Shown here in pieces: positions 1 through 5,173 of a DNA stretch of 5,173 nucleotides (the first letter of the stretch is position 1; every line of letters starts with the position of its first letter). Source of the stretch: an uncultured Bdellovibrio sp. (lineage in GTDB: Bacteria > Bdellovibrionota > Bdellovibrionia > Bdellovibrionales > Bdellovibrionaceae); assembly GCF_946478835.1 (NCBI RefSeq), contig NZ_CAMLDV010000208.1, positions 1 to 5,173 on the forward strand, written 5' to 3'. The position numbers and the translations under genes are program-made. Below the pieces are notes generated by a model. It was not told the origin of the DNA. It did not search any database and saw nothing but the letters and a program-made list of their open reading frames with translations.

Positions 1-30
1 CGTGAACAAGTTATTGATTATTAGGGCTGC

Positions 31-40
31 TATAAATAAT
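31..40 (+). promoter_or_regulatory. Possible -10 region for the HTH gene
   Basis: The run TATAAATAAT contains AATAAT at 35-40, with a TTGATT -35-like hexamer at 14-19 and a short 15-bp spacer. If real, transcription would begin only a few bases before the ATG at 50, which would fit the lack of a Shine-Dalgarno sequence. The match is weak and the window starts too close for a confident call. Confidence 0.3.
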
Positions 41-49
41 TGTGTCCTC

Positions 50-529
50 ATGCAGGATGTAAATAAAAACTCAGATTTTAGACAGTTTCTTGAAGATGAA
101 TTGGCTCGTCGTAGCCAAAACTATCCCCGTTATTCATTGCGTGCGTTCGCTCGTCATTTGGAAGTGGACTCGTCTTTCTTGTCCAAGATTCTAAACGGCA
201 AAAGAACTGTCACAATGAGAACAATCCGTATGTTCGGGGAGCGTTTGAACCTGACTCCGGAAGAGCTTTCTCGTTTTGGCGAAATCAGCCGCGAGAAAAA
301 GATGAAGCGCAAGCTTGAGCGTCTTTTGGAGAAAATGCCAACGGAAGAGCGTGAGCAATCAACGATTTCAATCACAGTTGATGAAAACCGTCTTCCTGAA
401 GCTAAAGAGAAAATCAAAGCTTTCCGCAAGGAATTGGCTCAGTTTCTTGATACAGGCGTTTCACAAGGAAAGACATATCAAATTTCTGTGTCTCTTTTCC
501 CTGTGTCAGGCTTCGGCGTTCACGACTAA
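50..529 (+). CDS. Short TIGR02147-like helix-turn-helix regulator (lacks middle domain)
   Basis: Predicted cytoplasmic DNA-binding regulator of 159 residues from the ATG at 50. Residues 9-21 (DFRQFLEDELARR) and the helix-turn-helix at about 29-67 (SLRAFARHLEVDSSFLSKIL, then NGKRTVT) match the N-terminus of the TIGR02147 family. Residues 91-153 (RLLEKMPTEERE, then an LPEAKEKIKAFRKEL stretch and YQISVSLFPVS) match the conserved C-terminal end of the same family. Full-length members are usually about 270 residues; the middle DUF4423-type region is missing, and residues 78-92 form a charged linker instead. An in-frame GTG at position 2 would add 16 residues (NKLLIIRAAINNCVL) that do not resemble the family. 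The ATG at 50 is therefore preferred, although no ribosome binding site precedes it. Target genes cannot be read from the sequence. The gene is monocistronic, because a terminator follows. Confidence 0.82.
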   Translation: MQDVNKNSDFRQFLEDELARRSQNYPRYSLRAFARHLEVDSSFLSKILNGKRTVTMRTIRMFGERLNLTPEELSRFGEISREKKMKRKLERLLEKMPTEEREQSTISITVDENRLPEAKEKIKAFRKELAQFLDTGVSQGKTYQISVSLFPVSGFGVHD

Positions 530-562
530 ACGTTGAAGTATCATTTAAAATAAAACTCGATC

Positions 563-599
563 AACCGAGTGGTCTTCGCGGATCACTCGGTTTTTTTAT
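563..599 (+). terminator. Intrinsic terminator of the HTH gene
   Basis: A 12-bp stem (AACCGAGTGGTC at 563-574 with GATCACTCGGTT at 581-592, one G-U pair) closes a 6-base loop and is followed by a run of seven T at 591-597. It begins 34 bases after the stop codon of the HTH gene. It is a textbook rho-independent terminator that isolates this gene from the next one. Confidence 0.93.
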
Positions 600-649
600 T
601 TAAAATCCGAGAAGTTTTGAAGTTCTCTTTGTACTTTAGCACGGTTTTC

Positions 650-676
650 TTGTTTCAAAAAATCTCGTGATAGAAT
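650..676 (+). promoter_or_regulatory. Extended -10 promoter of the solute-binding protein gene
   Basis: TAGAAT at 671-676 is preceded by TGA, giving an extended -10 element (TGN before the hexamer). A TTGTTT -35-like hexamer lies at 650-655, 15 bp upstream. The -10 ends only 6 bases before the ATG at 683, so the expected start site falls on or next to the start codon and the mRNA may be leaderless. No Shine-Dalgarno sequence is visible. Confidence 0.55.
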
Positions 677-682
677 GCAATT

Positions 683-1493
683 ATGAAGACATTGTTTTCA
701 CGAATTCTTTTTTCTCTATTTTGCTTTCAGCGTTTTCGGGATAACTCGAGGGTATTCTGCTGAAGTCGTTTCTCTACTTTCGCCATACACGACACCGCCA
801 TTCATTGTTGATCAAAATAAAGAGGTCGGACTTATTTACGATCTTGCTAAATATTTAAATGCCAAAGCTCAGGGGAAATATATTTTCAAAGTGGAAGTGG
901 TTCCGCGGGCACGATTGGTAAAATACCTGGAAGAAGAAAAAACGTATGTGGTGCCTTTGGTCGCACCTCAGTGGTTTAAAGATCCTCATGAAGAAAAGTT
1001 TTTGTGGACGTCCTCGCTGTATGAAGATGAAAACCTTTTGATCTCTCCCGCGCAAAAGCCCGTGGAATTTTTAAATCGTAATTCTTTGGTTGGTAAAAAA
1101 ACGTCCAATGTTATTGGGCACCGAAACGCGATGGTTGAAGATTTGATCACTCACAAGCAGGTGCAAAGAATTGAGGCGGGTTCTTACGAAAATATTCTCA
1201 AGATGCTGGCTTCCGAAAGAATCGATTTCGCGATTTTTGGGCGTATGCTTTACGGATCTTTGATTGGCGAGTTGGGCTTGCAAAAGCAGTTGTATGTTTC
1301 TGCCAGACCCATTGAAAAGTTCTCACGCAAAGTCCTTATCAATCCGAAAAAACGCACGGATTTGCAGAAGTGGTTAGAAAAAGCCGTTCTTGATCTTCGA
1401 GGCAGCAAAGAATGGAAACGCATGCTGAGTTTTTATCTCGAAGTGAAAACTCAAAGGAATTTTTCGTCAGGCCTTCTTGTCTGCTCTTATTGA
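683..1493 (+). CDS. Secreted SBP_bac_3-like solute-binding protein, frameshifted in its signal peptide
   Basis: Predicted periplasmic ligand-binding protein of the amino-acid-type solute-binding family (SBP_bac_3-like). The ATG at 683 opens a signal peptide (MKTLFSRILF, then hydrophobic) that stops at the TGA at 761-763. The mature part lies one base further on in another frame, open from the TGA at 684 to the stop at 1491 but with no ATG before position 891. Removing one T from the T6 run at 708-713, or from the T4 run at 719-722, joins the two into a 269-residue protein with cleavage near GYSA (about residue 26). Mature-part motifs are SPYTTPPF, then GLIYDLAKYLN and VPRARLVKYLEE, followed by a second-lobe region (IEAGSYENILKMLASERIDFAIFG), all typical of these proteins. 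No permease or ATPase gene is adjacent, so a sensory or orphan role is possible; the ligand is unknown. The rest of the frame is intact, so this is a very recent mutation or a sequencing error. The 3' end overlaps the convergent lipoprotein gene by 7 bp. Confidence 0.75.
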
Positions 1494-4400
1494 ACGTCAA
1501 AAATTGGATTTGGAACCATGAGCTTAGGATAAGGCACGACGCTGTTAAGTCGCGTATCGTATTTAAATACCAAGTTCCCGATCGCAAAGATCGCATAAGG
1601 AGAAATCACAGATCCACGGAATTCTCCATAATAACGGCTGTGCACATTTTGAGCGTTCACACGCAAGTGATCGAAGATGGTTGAAATACGAAGAGCGTTG
1701 ATGGATGCTGCTCCCACTTTCGTTGGTTGTTCACCCCAATAACCGGCCCATGTCCAACCGTAATTCGCGTAATTCGTCATTTGATAAGCGCCGTTATAGC
1801 GGCACATCGTTTCGTAAGCTGTGACCATATTGATAAGTGAATTCGTAGACTGACGATAAATGAGAGGTGTTGTTGTTAAGTGATCATAGTTTGTCACTGT
1901 GCCAGTCCAAGTGTTGAAAAGCTCTTTCGCCCAGGCGCACTTCACGCTGTCCGCCGACGGATCGCAAGACGTGTAGTTGCCGTTAGAGACATAGTGAGAC
2001 TCAAGATATGTAACGTGTTCCGGACGAAGAGGGCATTTCATAAACTCGAAAGCTCCGGCATCGTCATTACTTTTAATTGTTAACGCGGCATCAGAGGCGT
2101 CGCGAAGGCCTCCAGGATTTGCGGCATTGGCAATTTTCAAAGCATCGTTATAAGCGTTATTCGAATTGCGAATCGAATAAAGATCATAAAGTCCGATACC
2201 CATATGAAGATTGCGAGAAGACGTGATCTGCAAAGTCGGAGAAGAGGCCCCGCCCACGTAATTTATCGCGGGATTTCGAGTTGTTTCGATAAAAACGTTT
2301 CCGGCAACGTAGATAGAGCAGCCCACGTCGTCAGTCTGTATATCTGGATTTACAAGATGAAGAGTTCCGCTAATGATAACACTTCCATAACACACAATCG
2401 TTCCGTTATTTCTCACGAAGCTGCCGTAACCATAATCATGAATTTCCAAACCACTTAATCCTGGTTTCGAATTTGGACCTTTATAGACGAAAGCTGTAGT
2501 ACCTGCACTCAATGAAGCATCCAGCGCCAGAACTTCCGCATCAGAAGGGGCTCTGATTTTAACAGCGGATTTAAGAGTGATTCCGCCTTGAATATTTGCC
2601 ATCGGCCAAGCAGGCATCGCTGTTGGCGCTGGATTGACTTGGACAAAACCATCTCCATCCATTTGGATTGTGCCCTGAGCATCCGTAATAGGAGCATAGT
2701 AGTTCCAAGGATTGGTGAAGAAATTTTTTAAGTTGATAGGGGCCGAGTTGGGATTTGCTGTTGCCTGTTTGATAAAGTTTTTATCGGTGATGGTGATGTC
2801 AGGCATATACATCGAACCTGTGATTGAAAACGGCACGGTGTTGTTGTCGACATGGAACATGTGAGAGGCATTGATCGGAGCTGCGCCAAGAATATTATTA
2901 GCGTTTCCATAGTTGGCTTGCGCAATTCCAAAATCAGTTACGAGATCGGCCTGAATATTCGCATGACACCAAATACAAGAAAGCGGTTTGCTGACGGCCA
3001 GAGCTGGGTACATGCTCATCACATAGTTATCAACATGTACGCCGAAAGTTTTTGTGTCCGTTGTAACACCGTCACTGACTGTTAACGTGATCAGAGTTGT
3101 ATCAGAAGCCGAAGCGTGAGCTGCACCCATCTGCAAAGACAGAGTTCCCGTTGTTCCAGAGACACTGCAGCTTGCGATATCCACATAGTAACCATCCGCT
3201 GTTGTCGCAGAACATGTGAGAGTCTGTGGATCTGGAAATGTCGCTCCACCGGGATTTGTTGTAAAGTTCAAGTCAAAGATCGCATTGGCAAAACATTTGT
3301 TACCGCATTTTTCTGCGACGGTGCCATTGGTTCCAGGCCATGCTGTGATTTGTGGGGCTTCATTCACAAAATTCACAGTAATAGCAACTTCCGAAGACAC
3401 TGAGTGCGGTGTTGGCACAACGTTGTCAGAAAATTGCACTTTCACCTTACAAGGACCGCCATTGTAATCGGCACTGTTGTAGCGATTAAAATAATGAGCG
3501 GCCGGTTGAAATGTCAAAGCGCCCGTCGTGGCATCGATACTCACAGTTCCATAATCAGAACATTTTGGGGACGAAGCTGCTGGCAAAGAATAAGTGCCGC
3601 GAGTTTCTTCATTAGAATTCACTTGAGCGTCTACAAATAAGACTGTCGCGCCCACGTTGCGGTTTAAAGACGCCGTCGTTGGAACCGTCAGCGTCGGAAC
3701 AGATGTATCTAAAGTGAATGTCACTTGATTGCTTTGTGAAATATTGCCAGCTTCGTCACGCACCCACATCGTCAGAGTGTGTGAGCCATCTGGTCCCGCC
3801 ACTGCAACGTAGTTTGTACCTGTCGCGCAGTTCATCCAGTCGGCATCAGTCAAAGCAGGTGCAGGAGCTCCGTCTTGTCTAAAAATAACTTTGTAAAACG
3901 AATCCGAATTTTGATTCAGATCATCGCAAGACGCGATGTCAACCCCTACGGGACTGTCCTGAATAGAACCGAACGCCAAACTGATTGAAGGTGTCGAAGG
4001 GTTTGTTTGATCGAGCGTATAGGGGAGAGGATAAGGATAACAAAATGTATTTCCTGCGGCGTCTTCAGAAAGAACACTCCACGAGTAAGAACCTTCTGCT
4101 GTCAGTGCATTGCCAATGGGGAAATGAAATTCTCCGGAATCTTTGTGGGCTGTTGTGTTTGCTAATATCTGTCCGGAACAAGTGATGGAATTATAAAGTG
4201 TGACGATCGCTTTAGGCTCCGTCATCCCGTCAATAATAGGACGTGGATCAGGACTGACGGCTGCGGGAAGAATTGTTGCCGTGCCAATCGTAGGCAGAAT
4301 GTCGTCGAAAATCACCTCGAAGGTGTCGGAGCTTTCGGATTTTTCTCCGTACTGACCCAAAGCAGCTCCTTGAGGAAGATTTAAAGAGACAAGTCCTTGT

Positions 4401-4684
4401 CCTTTGGGTGTCAGGTGAACGATGTAGGTTGTTTCATCTACTTTCGTGATACTCGTGATGTCGGCGTTCACTAATTGAAATTCACTTTCAACCAACGTTT
4501 GAGGTGCACGATTGAATTTCAGGGTTACTTTGATATCTGAATTGTTTGTGTAATAAGCAAGGGAGTCTGCGGCTTTAAGATTAGGAATAAGAGAGGTCGC
4601 ACTGATATCGCCTCTCAGTGTACATCCTCCTAAAATAAATAGGAGCATAAGTATGAATGTTACAGATACGTCCCGGGTATTCAT
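1487..4684 (-). CDS. Large Ig-repeat lipoprotein with CxxCH motif and C-terminal beta-helix-like region
   Basis: Predicted 1065-residue lipoprotein, probably outer-membrane anchored. A signal peptide (MNTRDVSVTFILMLLFILGG) ends in the lipobox LGGC with lipidated Cys21; the next residue is Thr, not the Asp that favours inner-membrane retention. Domains by eye: about 48-127, Big_12-like Ig (FNRAPQTLVESEFQLVNADI, then TYIVHLTPKGQGLVSLNLPQGAA); about 130-228, Ig-like (TEPKAIVTLYNS, EDAAGN); about 230-335, Ig-like (GSHTLTMWVRDEAGN); about 338-440 and 442-553, cadherin-like (IDATTGALTFQP; NEAPQITAW; VSDGVTTDTKTF). Residues 570-574 are CIWCH, a heme-c-type motif, followed by MYMP at 625-628. From about 745 onward, short beta repeats (GTIVCYGSVIISGTLHLV, CSIYVAGNVFIE) and the ending FRGSVISPYAIFAIGNLVFKYD resemble bactofilin/DUF7305-type beta-helices, with a Cys-rich insertion at about 840-1015. 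The start is supported by AGGA 9 bases upstream. The function is not known; a surface adhesin or scaffold role is inferred from the Ig stalk. Confidence 0.88.
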   Translation of the reverse strand: MNTRDVSVTFILMLLFILGGCTLRGDISATSLIPNLKAADSLAYYTNNSDIKVTLKFNRAPQTLVESEFQLVNADITSITKVDETTYIVHLTPKGQGLVSLNLPQGAALGQYGEKSESSDTFEVIFDDILPTIGTATILPAAVSPDPRPIIDGMTEPKAIVTLYNSITCSGQILANTTAHKDSGEFHFPIGNALTAEGSYSWSVLSEDAAGNTFCYPYPLPYTLDQTNPSTPSISLAFGSIQDSPVGVDIASCDDLNQNSDSFYKVIFRQDGAPAPALTDADWMNCATGTNYVAVAGPDGSHTLTMWVRDEAGNISQSNQVTFTLDTSVPTLTVPTTASLNRNVGATVLFVDAQVNSNEETRGTYSLPAASSPKCSDYGTVSIDATTGALTFQPAAHYFNRYNSADYNGGPCKVKVQFSDNVVPTPHSVSSEVAITVNFVNEAPQITAWPGTNGTVAEKCGNKCFANAIFDLNFTTNPGGATFPDPQTLTCSATTADGYYVDIASCSVSGTTGTLSLQMGAAHASASDTTLITLTVSDGVTTDTKTFGVHVDNYVMSMYPALAVSKPLSCIWCHANIQADLVTDFGIAQANYGNANNILGAAPINASHMFHVDNNTVPFSITGSMYMPDITITDKNFIKQATANPNSAPINLKNFFTNPWNYYAPITDAQGTIQMDGDGFVQVNPAPTAMPAWPMANIQGGITLKSAVKIRAPSDAEVLALDASLSAGTTAFVYKGPNSKPGLSGLEIHDYGYGSFVRNNGTIVCYGSVIISGTLHLVNPDIQTDDVGCSIYVAGNVFIETTRNPAINYVGGASSPTLQITSSRNLHMGIGLYDLYSIRNSNNAYNDALKIANAANPGGLRDASDAALTIKSNDDAGAFEFMKCPLRPEHVTYLESHYVSNGNYTSCDPSADSVKCAWAKELFNTWTGTVTNYDHLTTTPLIYRQSTNSLINMVTAYETMCRYNGAYQMTNYANYGWTWAGYWGEQPTKVGAASINALRISTIFDHLRVNAQNVHSRYYGEFRGSVISPYAIFAIGNLVFKYDTRLNSVVPYPKLMVPNPIFDVQ
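2963..2977 (-). other. CIWCH heme-c-type motif (residues 570-574)
   Basis: The codons TGT ATT TGG TGT CAT (minus strand) encode Cys-Ile-Trp-Cys-His, the pattern used for covalent heme c attachment in exported proteins. It sits directly after the last Ig/cadherin-like domain and before the beta-helix, and occurs once in the protein. Met625 and Met627, in MYMP, or His608 and His611, could supply the distal ligand. The motif is short enough to occur by chance, so heme binding is a hypothesis. Confidence 0.5.
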
Positions 4685-4693
4685 CTTTGTGGT

Positions 4694-4697
4694 TCCT
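4694..4697 (-). promoter_or_regulatory. Ribosome binding site of the lipoprotein gene
   Basis: AGGA on the minus strand lies 9 bases before the ATG at 4684. It fixes this ATG as the start and places the signal peptide at the N-terminus. Confidence 0.7.
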
Positions 4698-4706
4698 AAA
4701 CATGTA

Positions 4707-4712
4707 ATTATA
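4707..4712 (-). promoter_or_regulatory. Consensus -10 box (TATAAT) of the lipoprotein gene
   Basis: A perfect TATAAT lies 22 bases upstream of the ATG. At 17-bp spacing the -35 hexamer would be CTGAGC (4730-4735), a poor match to TTGACA that lies inside a palindrome. A strong -10 with a weak -35 is common for activator-dependent promoters. Confidence 0.6.
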
Positions 4713-4721
4713 TATCGGCAT

Positions 4722-4750
4722 AAATGTTCGCTCAGTTGAGCAAAATGTTC
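4722..4750 (-). promoter_or_regulatory. Palindrome flanked by direct repeats at the -35 position; putative operator
   Basis: The palindrome GCTCA-GT-TGAGC at 4730-4741 is flanked by two copies of AAATGTTC, at 4722-4729 and 4743-4750, whose starts are 21 bp apart (two helical turns). The block covers the -35 position of the lipoprotein promoter. This arrangement suggests a regulator binding site; the regulator is not identifiable from this window. Confidence 0.4.
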
Positions 4751-4815
4751 CCATTTCGAATAAACAGGAATGGGGGTCGTTTACCGTGACTCATTTCGAG
4801 TCACGGTAAATGGGA
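4749..4815. repeat. Nested inverted repeats with alternative pairing
   Basis: TCCCATTT at 4749-4756 is the exact complement of AAATGGGA at 4808-4815. CCCATT within it (4750-4755) can instead pair with AATGGG at 4769-4774. The outer right arm overlaps the 13-bp hairpin arm by three bases, so the pairings compete. The octamer CATTTCGA also recurs at 4752-4759 and 4792-4799. This may be chance in a short region or a structured leader. Confidence 0.35.
4780..4810 (-). repeat. Perfect 13-bp inverted repeat; possible transcript-end hairpin of the YheU-family gene
   Basis: TTTACCGTGACTC at 4780-4792 and its exact complement GAGTCACGGTAAA at 4798-4810 enclose a 5-base loop. It begins 37 bases downstream of the stop of the YheU-family gene, where a terminator would be expected. 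Neither strand has a T run after the stem, so it is not a canonical intrinsic terminator. It could be a non-canonical terminator, an mRNA-stabilising hairpin or a protein-binding palindrome. Confidence 0.6.
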
Positions 4816-4847
4816 TATAGCGCATGTGTATGATTAGGAGACGGCGT

Positions 4848-5114
4848 TTACTTTTTCTTCTGCATTCTTTGCCACTCTGTTTTTGTGACAATACCTACAG
4901 TTTCTGTATTTGGATCGAAAACGATTTTGACGTCACCGTTATCTAACTGCTTTTTGATTTGTTTGAATTTCGTTTCGAACGCAGCTTCTTCGCGACCGTA
5001 ATCGGTTCCTTCTCTAAGAATGAAACTTTCAATAATCCCATGCAGAGCTTCGGGACTGATGTCGCTTGCAGAGACTTCGATAGGTGGTTGTTGGTTGTCG
5101 TCGTCAAAACTCAT
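4848..5114 (-). CDS. yheU: YheU/UPF0270 family protein
   Basis: Small cytoplasmic protein of 88 residues in the YheU (UPF0270, PF06794) family, whose biochemical function is unknown. The signature is clear: SPEALHGIIESFILREGTDY at about 20-39 closely follows the E. coli YheU sequence ([20 protein letters not shown]), and the remainder (KQIKKQLDNGDVKIVFD, then ETVGIV) aligns along the rest of the family domain. It is longer than the usual roughly 72 residues because of an acidic N-terminal extension (MSFDDDNQQPP) and a lysine tail (MQKKK). The start is fixed by GGAGA six bases before the ATG. No signal peptide or membrane segment is present. It is co-directional with the lipoprotein gene, 163 bp upstream of it, with a hairpin and a separate promoter between them, so a shared operon is unlikely. 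Confidence 0.9.
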   Translation of the reverse strand: MSFDDDNQQPPIEVSASDISPEALHGIIESFILREGTDYGREEAAFETKFKQIKKQLDNGDVKIVFDPNTETVGIVTKTEWQRMQKKK

Positions 5115-5120
5115 AGGGCT

Positions 5121-5125
5121 TCTCC
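5121..5125 (-). promoter_or_regulatory. Ribosome binding site of the YheU-family gene
   Basis: GGAGA on the minus strand lies 6 bases upstream of the ATG at 5114 and supports the start that keeps the acidic N-terminal extension. Confidence 0.75.
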
Positions 5126-5173
5126 GGTTCCCTTTGTTGTCGTAATTAGGGGATTGCGCTTCTCAGGTGGAAC

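Noticed and set aside
2..49. Upstream in-frame GTG start for the HTH gene
   Set aside because: The extra 16 residues do not resemble the family N-terminus and overlap a TATAAATAAT promoter-like run. The ATG at 50 fits the family better, but the GTG cannot be excluded because its upstream region is outside the window.
154..429. Minus-strand open frame of 91 codons inside the HTH gene
   Set aside because: It is antisense to a recognisable protein, and its translation shows only low-complexity Ser/Arg/Phe content.
675..686. ATG at 675 in the same frame as the mature solute-binding domain
   Set aside because: It reads only three codons to the TGA at 684, and it overlaps the -10 hexamer, so it would not be transcribed.
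891..1493. GTG at 891 as the true start of the solute-binding protein
   Set aside because: It would remove the conserved SPYTTPPF and GLIYDLAKYLN segments and the signal peptide, and it has no ribosome binding site. The homologous sequence clearly continues upstream in the same frame.
1880..4185. Several open frames of 60-95 codons on the plus strand inside the lipoprotein gene
   Set aside because: They are antisense shadows of a long, well-supported coding region, with no family resemblance.
4780..4810. Calling the 13-bp inverted repeat a canonical intrinsic terminator
   Set aside because: No T run follows the stem on either strand, so it is reported as an inverted repeat with a possible transcript-end role.

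Overview
The window looks like chromosomal DNA from a Bdellovibrio-type predatory bacterium (Bdellovibrionota) or a close relative. This is inferred from gene content, not from a marker gene. Three features point that way: a TIGR02147-type regulator, a family expanded in Bdellovibrio; a stand-alone periplasmic solute-binding-like protein with no transporter genes beside it; and a very large Ig-repeat lipoprotein. There are no tRNA or rRNA genes, CRISPR arrays, insertion sequences or phage genes, and no stretch over 300 bases lacks a gene.

Layout, left to right. (1) Positions 50-529 (+) encode a short TIGR02147-like helix-turn-helix protein, ended by a clear intrinsic terminator at 563-599. 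(2) Positions 683-1493 (+) encode a secreted SBP_bac_3-like protein. Its signal peptide is one base out of frame with its mature domain. An extended -10 promoter lies so close to the ATG that the mRNA may be leaderless. (3) Positions 1487-4684 (-) encode a 1065-residue lipoprotein, convergent with gene 2 and overlapping it by 7 bp. In order it has a lipobox, about five Ig/cadherin-like domains, a single CIWCH heme-c-type motif, and a C-terminal beta-helix/bactofilin-like region. (4) Positions 4685-4847 are a 163-bp intergenic region with the lipoprotein promoter, a palindrome flanked by direct repeats at the -35 position, and a perfect 13-bp inverted repeat. (5) Positions 4848-5114 (-) encode a YheU/UPF0270 family protein of unknown function.

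The genes do not form an obvious pathway or defence system. Genes 1 and 2 are separated by a terminator. Genes 3 and 5 run in the same direction but are separated by a structured region in which the lipoprotein has its own promoter. The points most worth attention are the lipoprotein architecture (surface Ig stalk, possible covalent heme, beta-helix), the frameshift in gene 2, the middle-domain-less regulator, and the repeat-rich promoter region of the lipoprotein.
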